Of a DNA stretch of 21,342 nucleotides, positions 13,654 to 20,489 are shown in pieces (position 1 is the stretch's first letter; every line of letters starts with the position of its first letter). The DNA is from Actinomycetes bacterium (GTDB taxonomy: Bacteria > Actinomycetota > Coriobacteriia > Coriobacteriales > Eggerthellaceae). The position numbers were made by a program, and so were the translations under genes. Below the pieces are notes generated by a model. That model was not told where the DNA came from. It made no database searches and was given only the letters and a program-made list of their open reading frames with translations. The stretch is taken from NCBI GenBank assembly GCA_023429565.1, contig JAEZDJ010000035.1, forward strand, positions 1-21,342. The letters run 5' to 3'.

Positions 13654-15135
13654 ATGATGAGACGAAAAGGCGTTCGGGGGTGTATCGCGACTTGCTTGCT
13701 TACCTGCTTCCTGATAGCTGGGTTCGCTGTGCCTGCATTGCCGCAGGATGCGCAGGCAGCGGTTAATTTCGGTACGGTCTCGGTTTCCGTTCCTGCATCA
13801 GCATCCCTGACTTCAGGGCAATCGACAGTCGTTGCCTGTACGATATCACCCGCTTCACATGCCCAGACGCCGAATTGCACGACAGACTATTGTCCCAGTG
13901 GATGCGAAGCCTATTCTGGCGCTGGATGTCTCAACGCTGACGGGCAGTGCACCTGCTATGGGGGGTCATACTCCACTTACTATCCAACTGTTTCCGTTGC
14001 GTCGTCGAATCCTTCGGTAGCTCGTGCCTCATATGTGGGTGGGGCGTTGACGATTTCCGCCTACTCGCCAGGAACGGCCACCATCACCGTTTATGGCGAC
14101 CTCCGCCTGTGGTCGACGGGCGTGGGCTCTGTGGGAGTGTCGGTGAGCGATCCGGCACCGACTCCCACTCCCAACACGCCTTCGGATGGTTCGTCGGATG
14201 GAGGAGCCTCCAAGGGTTCCGGTTCGGGTGCGGTATCGGGCAGCGTCTCGGTGAGCGACGCTGGGGTGACAGCCACGTCGTCGACGGGCCGCGTGCTCTC
14301 GGCGTTGGTTTCAGGCGGGGACGCAGCGAAGGTTTCCGAAGGTGCGGAGGCGGCGTCCGAGGGCGAGGTGTCGCTTGTGCGCCTTGGTGACACTCCTGTT
14401 TCCGAGGCGTTGGCGGCCATTGCAGGCACGAAGAATACCGTGTGTTTCTGGTCGGGTGATTCCCTTGAGACGGCTGATTACCTCTGGTCATTCGCTGGGT
14501 CGGATCTTGCCGTAGAGAGCGTAGCCGACGTTGATCTGGGTGTCGAGGATGCCACAGATTCTCAGGAGCGTCTTGCTGAAGCATTGCCGGGCGTGACGTA
14601 TCGCGCCATTGATTTCGCAAACGAGGGCGCTTATCCCTGTCCCGCCATGTTTGGGTATCGCGTGTCCAACGTGTTTGCGAACGGGGAGCGCCTGGCTCTC
14701 TATTTCTATGATCAGAAGGCCGATTCTCTTGTGCTAGTTCAGCGCGGGGTGGAAGTGACGGAGGGGTATGCCACGTTCAAGATTGACCATGGATCGTTGT
14801 GGGTGCTTGCTGATGACGACAGCCTGGAAGGCCCTCTCTCCGACGAGGTTGAAGTTGGTAGCGAGGTGAAGGCTGCCACCACGCGCGAGACGGCGAAGCG
14901 AAGCGTCGATAGTGTTCCCGTAGGCGTCATCGTTGGGGGAGCTTGTACTGCGGCATTGGCAGCGGCCATTGTGACGGTTGCCGTCCGCAGCAGGAGGAAG
15001 GCTGTGCGAGATGGAAATGCTGCATCGGGCGGCATCGAGGTGGGTGATGCGCCCAATGGAGAGGTTCTCAGGAACCGCCGGATGTCCGGCTCGGACGATG
15101 TCAGAAGATTCGAAGACGAGAGGGAGGAACGATGA
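13654..15135 (+). CDS. Cysteine-rich Ig-like membrane-anchored surface protein 1
   Basis: 493 residues. Signal peptide (about 1-36, ending AQAA), then a bacterial Ig-like (BIG2-type) domain at about 38-165 with the family's ASSNPSVARAS and YSPGTATITV strands. A cysteine-rich loop is inserted in it: C75, C80, C84, C92, C99, C101 (spacing x4, x3, x7, x6, x1), plus C62. A Pro/Ser/Gly linker (168-200) follows. A second domain (about 238-390) starts FWSGDSLETADYLW and ends with the IDHGSLWVLAD motif. One TM helix (about 422-444) and a charged cytoplasmic tail of about 50 residues close the protein. No LPxTG motif. AAAGGGG precedes two adjacent ATGs (13654, 13657). The gene overlaps its paralogue by ATGA, so they are co-translated. 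The domain pair is recognisable but the function is unknown. Confidence 0.87.
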   Translation: MMRRKGVRGCIATCLLTCFLIAGFAVPALPQDAQAAVNFGTVSVSVPASASLTSGQSTVVACTISPASHAQTPNCTTDYCPSGCEAYSGAGCLNADGQCTCYGGSYSTYYPTVSVASSNPSVARASYVGGALTISAYSPGTATITVYGDLRLWSTGVGSVGVSVSDPAPTPTPNTPSDGSSDGGASKGSGSGAVSGSVSVSDAGVTATSSTGRVLSALVSGGDAAKVSEGAEAASEGEVSLVRLGDTPVSEALAAIAGTKNTVCFWSGDSLETADYLWSFAGSDLAVESVADVDLGVEDATDSQERLAEALPGVTYRAIDFANEGAYPCPAMFGYRVSNVFANGERLALYFYDQKADSLVLVQRGVEVTEGYATFKIDHGSLWVLADDDSLEGPLSDEVEVGSEVKAATTRETAKRSVDSVPVGVIVGGACTAALAAAIVTVAVRSRRKAVRDGNAASGGIEVGDAPNGEVLRNRRMSGSDDVRRFEDEREER

Positions 15136-16673
15136 TCGTTACGATGGGCCGGATTCAGCGGGCGCGCGTCTCGCACTTCGTCGCGATCCTGTGCATGGTG
15201 GCCATTGCGGCGACGCTGTGCTTTCCGGCTCCGGCACTGGCTTACTTCAGTAAGCCAGCTGTGGGGGTGTATTTCGGCAGTTCGTCCTTGTCTCTAACCA
15301 CCGGGTCCTCGGGTACCGTTTCGGTGTCGGTTGACATGTGGAGCGAATCGCAGCTTCCAGGATGCGGCATGTCTGTCTGCCCCCAGGAATGCGGCAACTT
15401 GTCGACGCCGGGCGGCGTGGTCGGCGGCTGTCTGAGCGCTGACGGTTGGTGTCAATGCGCAGGTGTAACCTATGTGACTGCCTATACCCAGCTTTCGGTG
15501 GCATCTTCCAATCCCTCGGTGGCACGTGCCTCCATAAGCGGTGGGGCGCTGAGTATTTCTGCTTACTCACCAGGCACGGCTACCATCACAGTGTATTCCT
15601 CCCTTGCCAAGCATGCCGAGGGAACAGGATCCATGACCGTCACCGTGTCCGAACCGTCGTCCTCTTCTCCTGACACCCCGTCGGGCGGGGGCTCGACGGG
15701 CGGTTCTTCCGGCGGGTCGACGGGAGGCTCGGGTGGCGGTTCCACCGGCGGTGGGTCCGGCACGGGGTCGGGGACGGTGAGCGTGACGGCCGCCAGCTCG
15801 TCGGCCACGTCTGCGGCGGCTGCTGCAGCGTCGGCCAGCGGCGGTGACGACAAGGTGGTCGAACTGCAAACCGAGGACGGCAAGAAGGTCATCGTGGCCA
15901 AGGCGACCGACGCGGCTTCCGCGGCCGAGGAACTGAAAAAGGTCGCGGGCACCGAGGGCACAGTCACGTTCTGGAGCGGCGGCACGCTCGACGCGCCCTC
16001 CATCAGCTGGACGTTCAAGGGCTCCGACCTCTCCGCCGACGCCGATCTGAACATCGATCCCACCGTGCAGGTCAGCAGGAGGGGCACGGACGACGTGGCC
16101 ACGTTGCTGACCGACGTGAAGAGCGCCATCGTCATGGACTTCGCCCATTCGGGCACGCTGCCCGCCACGGCGGAGGTGTACGTGCGGGCCTCGGGCGTCT
16201 ACGGCGACGGCTCGAAGGTGGGCCTGTACACGTACAACGAGGACGAGAGGAAATTTGAGCTGGTCCAGGAAGATATCGAGGTCAAAGACGGCTATGCCGT
16301 GTATTCGATCGACCACTGCTCGACCTGGGCGCTGTCCGACGAGGACTTGACGGCCTGTGAGTTCCCGACAGACGATTCTTCCGACGTGGTTGCCGCCAAC
16401 GAGGTCGACGTTCATGCCAAAGACGGCACGCCCTATGTCATCGGCGGCATCGCCGCCGCGGTGGTTGTCGCGGCTGCGGTTGCGGTCGTGTTGGTGCGAC
16501 GTAAGCGCGCCGGGGCGATCCCCGCCGATGCGGCAGGAGAGGGCAGCATGGCGGGGGATGCTGCTGCCGCGATGGATGGCGCGCCGGATGAAGACGCCAG
16601 CGAGAAATATCCCGTTTCTCCCTCAGACGATGCTCCTGCATCTTTTGGCTCCGAAGGGAAGGATGAGCGATAA
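15132..16673 (+). CDS. Cysteine-rich Ig-like membrane-anchored surface protein 2
   Basis: 513 residues, a paralogue of the preceding protein with the same order: signal peptide (about 1-37, ending PALA) and a BIG2-like domain (about 43-173) with ASSNPSVARAS and YSPGTATITV. The inserted cysteine loop is C78, C83, C87, C100, C107, C109 (spacing x4, x3, x12, x6, x1). Next come a long Gly/Ser linker (177-215), an Ala/Ser stretch and a second domain (about 240-405) with FWSGGTLDAPSISW and IDHCSTWALSD. A TM helix (about 435-455) ends in RRKR, followed by a 55-residue acidic Ala/Asp-rich cytoplasmic tail. The ATG overlaps the upstream stop codon (ATGA) with GGGAGG just before it. The last 140 codons look more GC-biased than those of copy 1, so the copies are old duplicates. 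Likely one of two interacting envelope proteins; the ligand is unknown. Confidence 0.87.
   Translation: MIVTMGRIQRARVSHFVAILCMVAIAATLCFPAPALAYFSKPAVGVYFGSSSLSLTTGSSGTVSVSVDMWSESQLPGCGMSVCPQECGNLSTPGGVVGGCLSADGWCQCAGVTYVTAYTQLSVASSNPSVARASISGGALSISAYSPGTATITVYSSLAKHAEGTGSMTVTVSEPSSSSPDTPSGGGSTGGSSGGSTGGSGGGSTGGGSGTGSGTVSVTAASSSATSAAAAAASASGGDDKVVELQTEDGKKVIVAKATDAASAAEELKKVAGTEGTVTFWSGGTLDAPSISWTFKGSDLSADADLNIDPTVQVSRRGTDDVATLLTDVKSAIVMDFAHSGTLPATAEVYVRASGVYGDGSKVGLYTYNEDERKFELVQEDIEVKDGYAVYSIDHCSTWALSDEDLTACEFPTDDSSDVVAANEVDVHAKDGTPYVIGGIAAAVVVAAAVAVVLVRRKRAGAIPADAAGEGSMAGDAAAAMDGAPDEDASEKYPVSPSDDAPASFGSEGKDER
15684..15773 (+). repeat. Gly/Ser-rich linker repeat inside surface protein 2
   Basis: About 30 codons encoding repeated GGSTGG and GGGSTGG units, with a GC-rich low-complexity base pattern. 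It forms a flexible spacer between the Ig-like and second extracytoplasmic domains. The first paralogue has a shorter, less regular linker at the same place, so this one may have expanded by slippage. Confidence 0.7.
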
Positions 16674-16696
16674 GAGGCTCTCCTCGACTGTCCGTG

Positions 16697-16728
16697 GCAC
16701 CCCGGTTTCCCTGTGGCGACCGGGGTGC
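16697..16728 (+). terminator. Rho-independent terminator after the two surface-protein genes
   Basis: A perfect 10-bp stem GCACCCCGGT/ACCGGGGTGC with a 12-base loop is followed by a T-rich tail (TCTTCGTTCTGCTTCTT). It lies 24 bases after the stop codon and separates this pair from the ABC transporter operon, which has its own promoter. Confidence 0.75.
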
Positions 16729-16822
16729 TCTTCGTTCTGCTTCTTCGACTGCACGGGCACATCAATTATTAAAAAAAAGTAAAACCGCAGATAGATTAAA
16801 AAAACCTGTACCTTGAGACAGC

Positions 16823-16850
16823 TTGACAGATTGCGAAAACACCGTATTGT
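16823..16850 (+). promoter_or_regulatory. Near-consensus promoter of the cysteine-rich protein / ABC operon
   Basis: A perfect -35 TTGACA (16823-16828) and -10 TATTGT (16845-16850; 4 of 6) are spaced by 16 bases, inside a strongly AT-rich block (16765-16875) of otherwise GC-rich DNA. The transcript would start near 16857 with a leader of about 40 bases. A near-repeat of the -35 region, TTGAGACAG at 16813 and TTGACAG at 16823, could be part of an operator. Confidence 0.65.
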
Positions 16851-16896
16851 CTTGCTGGAAGAATAATAATCAACCGCGAATAAGGGGGACGAGACG

Positions 16897-17664
16897 ATGG
16901 GGCTTGCCGACGAGGGGGCGCAAAGGGGTCCGTGGCGGACGTGCCGCGGACCCCGACCGACCGTCTCTGCGCCGCTGCCGGTTGCCGGTGCGTCCCGATC
17001 ACTCATCTTCGCGCTTCGGCATTTCGCCCTCTTCCTGTTTGTCGGCCTGACTGCCTGCTTTCTTTCCTTCGCCATCATCCCGACCGCCCGTGCGGCGACG
17101 TCCGACGAACAGCAGCCCTCCCTGGAAATGGACATGCCCGCCACCATCGGGATGGCGCGGATCGACATCGTGGCATTGCCGGCTCAAACCACGCCCGCTT
17201 CCATCGAGACGGGCATTCCCTGCGGCATGCTGGAGATGTGCGGGCAGGACCCGTGCCTGTGTGGCGCGGTCGATCCATGGGGCGCCTGTGCCTGCAACGG
17301 CACGCAAGAGACGCGTCCTGCATTTCTCCTCACGTGTGATCAGGAAGGCGTGGTGGGGATGGTCGAGGCGTTCGGCACCACCTATCTGGTCTCCCTGGGC
17401 ACGGGATCGACCGACGCGGTGGTTCGCGCCGAGCTCCCCCATCATGAGGCCGCCGAGGCAACGACTCACGTCGAGGTTGCGCCCTTTGGCTTTATGGACG
17501 CGCTCAAGCTGTTGGCGGCCGTGCTTGCGGTGGCGGCCGTGTGCGCGGCGGTCTTCTTCGCGGTGCGCATGCTGGCGCGGGGCATCGGGCATCTGGCGCG
17601 TCGCGTGAGCCGCCGCCATGCGGGAGACTCGCTGATGGACAAAGCTTCGAAGAAGGGGAGATGA
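16897..17664 (+). CDS. Small cysteine-rich membrane protein heading the ABC operon
   Basis: 255 residues from an ATG 8 bases after AAGGGGG. The N-terminal 33 residues are basic and Pro-rich; then come a hydrophobic segment (about 36-60) ending TARA (signal peptide or anchor), an extracytoplasmic part (about 67-200) and a C-terminal TM helix (about 202-227) with a basic cytoplasmic tail. The extracytoplasmic part has clustered cysteines C109, C115, C120, C122, C131, C133, plus C147. Its end, G-A-C-A-C-N-G, matches the G-x-C-x-C-x-G end of the cysteine loops of the two preceding surface proteins, although the Ig-like frame is not evident. It is separated from the FtsX-type permease gene by only 3 bases, so the two are translationally coupled, which argues for a joint function. 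No known family recognised. A later start that removes the leading basic stretch is possible. Confidence 0.83.
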   Translation: MGLADEGAQRGPWRTCRGPRPTVSAPLPVAGASRSLIFALRHFALFLFVGLTACFLSFAIIPTARAATSDEQQPSLEMDMPATIGMARIDIVALPAQTTPASIETGIPCGMLEMCGQDPCLCGAVDPWGACACNGTQETRPAFLLTCDQEGVVGMVEAFGTTYLVSLGTGSTDAVVRAELPHHEAAEATTHVEVAPFGFMDALKLLAAVLAVAAVCAAVFFAVRMLARGIGHLARRVSRRHAGDSLMDKASKKGR

Positions 17665-17667
17665 TCC

Positions 17668-18870
17668 GTGTTCACGCTGATCAAACATGCTTTGCGCATG
17701 CGACGCACCCAATCGGTCGCCACGTTCCTGTCGGTGGCCCTCTCGGTTGCGGTGGTGTTTGCGCTGGCGGTGTCCTTCATGGGCGTGCAGAATGGGCTGG
17801 CCACCAGCCGGGAACGACTGGGTGCCGACCTCATGGTCATCCCGTCCGACGCGGCGGTGGACCTGGACCAGAACGCGCTTCTGTTCACCGGTTCGCCGGC
17901 CAACATGTACATGGATGCAGGCGTGGAGGCGCGCGTGGCGGCCGTCGCCGGCGTCAAGCGCACGACGGCGCAGTTCTACGGTCAGACGCTTGACGCCAGC
18001 TGCTGCTCGGCAGATGGGCCGGCGCGCTTGGTGGGGTACGACGCGGCGACGGACTGGGTCATTGCCCCGTGGACCGATCAGAAACTGGAAGGCGCGCTTG
18101 GCGCGGCGCAGGTGGTGGTGGGTTCCGACCTTGCGGCAGACTACGCCCATGGCGGCAAGGTGCTCGGCCATAACGTCGACCTGGCCGCCACGCTGGACGC
18201 GACCGGCACCGACCTGGATGGCTCCATCCTCATGGACATCGACCAGGTGCGTGCCTTTGTGAAGGACACGGTCGACCTGTCCTATCTGTGGGACGAGTAC
18301 GGCAGTCCCGACAACCTGATTTCGTGCGTGCTGGTACAGGTGGACGATGGATGGCGCGATGCCGTCGTGACGGAGCTGGCCTCCCTGGACGGCATTGCCG
18401 TCATCGAGGCGTCCAGCACGGTGGAGAAGGTTGCCGACCAGATGGGCGCCCTGTTCTCCATCATGGCGGGCGCGGCGGCCCTGCTGGTGGTTGCCACGCT
18501 GTTCCAGCTGTTCGCGCGGTTCTTCTCGCTTGCGTGGGACCGTCGGGGCGAGCTGGCGCTCTATCGGGCGCTCGGTGCGTCCCGGCGCGAGGTGTCGCTG
18601 CTCATCGGCGGTGAGGCTGCCGTCCTTGTCGGAGGGGGCGTGGTAGCCGGCCTGGTGTTGGGGACTGTGCTGTATCTGGCGGTTCCGGGCATGTTGGCGA
18701 ATGCGGGCTCGTTCCCCTATCTCGCGCCTAGTTTGGGCATATGCGTTGTTGTTGCCGTGGCCGTTGCGGCAGTGTTCGCGGCCATCGGGCTGGTGGCGGT
18801 GGCATGGCCCCTCGCACGGGCCGGACGCATCGATCCGTCGAGCGCCATGCAGACCGGCGACATCGACTGA
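17668..18870 (+). CDS. FtsX/MacB-type ABC transporter permease (YtrF-like)
   Basis: 400 residues, GTG start 3 bases after the upstream stop codon, with GGGGAG about 8 bases before. Topology is classic for type VII (FtsX/MacB) permeases: TM1 at about 17-39, a large extracytoplasmic domain (40-258) beginning LGADLMVIP, then three TM helices (about 260-285, 313-338, 355-380). The conserved cytoplasmic stretch RRGELALYRALGASRREV (292-309) lies between TM2 and TM3. Family members do not move substrates through the membrane by alternating access but transmit ATP-driven conformational change to the envelope. The extracytoplasmic domain holds an adjacent Cys pair C112-C113 (DASCCSADG) and C220. With the ATPase that follows it forms a MacB/YtrEF-like unit. 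Confidence 0.92.
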   Translation: MFTLIKHALRMRRTQSVATFLSVALSVAVVFALAVSFMGVQNGLATSRERLGADLMVIPSDAAVDLDQNALLFTGSPANMYMDAGVEARVAAVAGVKRTTAQFYGQTLDASCCSADGPARLVGYDAATDWVIAPWTDQKLEGALGAAQVVVGSDLAADYAHGGKVLGHNVDLAATLDATGTDLDGSILMDIDQVRAFVKDTVDLSYLWDEYGSPDNLISCVLVQVDDGWRDAVVTELASLDGIAVIEASSTVEKVADQMGALFSIMAGAAALLVVATLFQLFARFFSLAWDRRGELALYRALGASRREVSLLIGGEAAVLVGGGVVAGLVLGTVLYLAVPGMLANAGSFPYLAPSLGICVVVAVAVAAVFAAIGLVAVAWPLARAGRIDPSSAMQTGDID

Positions 18871-18884
18871 AGGAGGAACCGGAG

Positions 18885-19619
18885 ATGGAACGATCGCGGG
18901 ACAGGCTGACGGAGGCGGGGACGCTGCCCCTCCTGGAGGCGCGTGGCATCATGAAGGAGTATGACGGCGAGACCATTCTGGCAGGATGCGACCTGACCGT
19001 GAATCCCGGCGACGTCGTGGCCGTGGTGGGCGCGTCGGGAGAGGGAAAGTCGACGTTGCTCTCCATCCTGGGTCTGCTGCTGACGCCTTCAGCCGGACAG
19101 GTGCTGGTAGAGGGCCAGGAGACATCGGGATGGAACGACCGGGACCTTTCGGCGCTGCGTGCCCGCTCGTTCGGGTTCTTGTTCCAGCATACCCAGCTCA
19201 TCGGCTCGCTGCGGGCCATCGACAACGTGCTGGTTCCGGCATGCTTCGGCGGTGCCGACATGGGCAAGGCGGCTGTTCGCGCGGAAGATCTGACGGCGCA
19301 CTTCGGGCTGCTGAATCGGGTGAACCACTATCCCCATCAGCTGTCTGTCGGGCAGAAGCGGCGCGTGGCGTTGGCCCGGGCCCTGGTGCTGGCCCCCCGG
19401 CTTGTCATAGCCGACGAGCCGACGAACGATCTTGACGAGGTCACGGCTGGGGCGGTGGTCGATTCCCTGCTGGGTTTTGCCGACGCCTCACATGCCGTGC
19501 TCTGCGCGACGCACGACCTTGATCTGGCCCGCCGTGCGGGGCGGGTGTTAAGGCTGGCTGACGGTCGCCTGACTGAGATAGCTCCTGAAGACGTGAAGGA
19601 GGTGGGGCGGGCATGCTAG
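18885..19619 (+). CDS. LolD/MacB-type ABC ATPase (YtrE-like)
   Basis: 244 residues; ATG at 18885 with AAGGAGG 8 bases upstream. The frame is open back to 18741, but that part overlaps the permease gene. Walker A is GASGEGKST (49-57), Q-loop Q101 (FLFQHTQLI), signature LSVGQKRRV (153-161), Walker B VIADEPTNDLD (174-184) and switch H210. The signature has Val in place of the usual second Gly (LSGGQ), which is tolerated in some members. The class partners with FtsX/MacB-type permeases, here the upstream gene. Its stop overlaps the next start (ATGCTAG), so the two ATPases are co-translated. Confidence 0.93.
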   Translation: MERSRDRLTEAGTLPLLEARGIMKEYDGETILAGCDLTVNPGDVVAVVGASGEGKSTLLSILGLLLTPSAGQVLVEGQETSGWNDRDLSALRARSFGFLFQHTQLIGSLRAIDNVLVPACFGGADMGKAAVRAEDLTAHFGLLNRVNHYPHQLSVGQKRRVALARALVLAPRLVIADEPTNDLDEVTAGAVVDSLLGFADASHAVLCATHDLDLARRAGRVLRLADGRLTEIAPEDVKEVGRAC

Positions 19620-20347
19620 AGATCAAGGGCGTGACGAAGCGCTATGGCAGTTTCACTGCCATCGAGGGAGTTACGCTGACGGTGCCCAACGGGAAGGTGT
19701 ACGGCTTGGTGGGGTACAACGGTGCGGGCAAGACGACGCTGCTGAAGACCGTGGCGGCCGTGTATCTTCCCGATGCGGGCGAGGTGCTGGTTGACGGGGT
19801 GTCGGCTCACGAACGGCGCGTGCCTGAACGGACTCCGTTCATCGTGGCCGACGAGCCCTACTTCCTGCCCCAGGCAACGCCTGACATCATGAGATCATAC
19901 TATGCGGGATACTATTCCGAATGGTCCGACGCCACCTACCGCAACCTTCTGGCGCTGTTCAAGCTGGATGGACGTGCCAAGCTGGGCGGCTTCTCCAAGG
20001 GCATGCAACGCCAGGTGGCCATTCTGCTGGGCCTGTCCACCGGTGCGCGGACGCTGCTCCTCGACGAGAGCTTCGACGGGCTCGACCTGTCGAAGCGCAT
20101 CCTGCTCAAACGTCTGCTGCGACATTACGCGCAGGTGCGCGACGCCAGCGTCATCCTGAGTTCCCACAACCTGCGCGAGTTGGAAGATGTGGCCGATTAC
20201 CTGGGCATGATCGAGGGGCGGCACCTCATATTCGACGAGTCGGTGGAGAGCTTGCACGCGTCTCATCCGGGTCAGTCGCTGGAGGAGATATTCCTGGAAG
20301 AAGGGGAGGTGAGTGAGGATGACCTCGACAAGGTCTTTGTTTGGTAG
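19613..20347 (+). CDS. YtrB-type ABC ATPase
   Basis: 244 residues. Walker A GYNGAGKTT (34-42), signature FSKGMQRQV (127-135), Walker B TLLLDESFDGLD (147-158) and switch H185 (SSHNLREL). The FSKGM signature and the SYYAGYYSEWSD region before it are typical of the YtrB/GntR-linked ATPases that power ABC-2-type permeases. The catalytic-Glu context is DES rather than DEP. The start codon lies within the last codons of the LolD-type ATPase gene. Partner: the ABC-2-like permease immediately downstream. Two ATPases of different families in one operon, each next to its own permease type, is the arrangement of the Bacillus subtilis ytr operon. Confidence 0.93.
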   Translation: MLEIKGVTKRYGSFTAIEGVTLTVPNGKVYGLVGYNGAGKTTLLKTVAAVYLPDAGEVLVDGVSAHERRVPERTPFIVADEPYFLPQATPDIMRSYYAGYYSEWSDATYRNLLALFKLDGRAKLGGFSKGMQRQVAILLGLSTGARTLLLDESFDGLDLSKRILLKRLLRHYAQVRDASVILSSHNLRELEDVADYLGMIEGRHLIFDESVESLHASHPGQSLEEIFLEEGEVSEDDLDKVFVW

Positions 20348-20397
20348 GGGTAGAGAGAGGCTTAAGCCGGAAACTTCGTGCTCAAACAGTCCTGGCT

Positions 20398-20433
20398 CGC
20401 ACGAAACGTCCACTGGACGTTTCGGCTCGTGCG
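20398..20433 (+). repeat. Hairpin between the YtrB-type ATPase and ABC-2 permease
   Basis: GAAACGTCC (20403-20411) pairs perfectly with GGACGTTTC (20415-20423) over a 3-base loop. Outside a 5-base bulge, CGCAC (20398-20402) pairs with GTGCG (20429-20433). No T-run follows. Its position in the approximately 140-base gap between the genes suggests an RNA stability or processing element that sets the ratio of operon products, or simply a non-coding spacer. Confidence 0.5.
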
Positions 20434-20489
20434 GAACTGCGCGCGAAGCTTCCGACTTCAGCCTCGCGATTGGTGAGGGAGGAGCCCTT

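Noticed and set aside
15684..15773. Repeat array as a CRISPR or tandem mobile element
   Set aside because: Short in-frame Gly/Ser codon repeats without spacers; an ordinary flexible protein linker.
16999..18171. A 390-codon minus-strand frame over the cysteine-rich protein and permease genes
   Set aside because: Antisense shadow: rich in Arg/His, crosses two coupled plus-strand genes with clear signal, TM and FtsX-family features.
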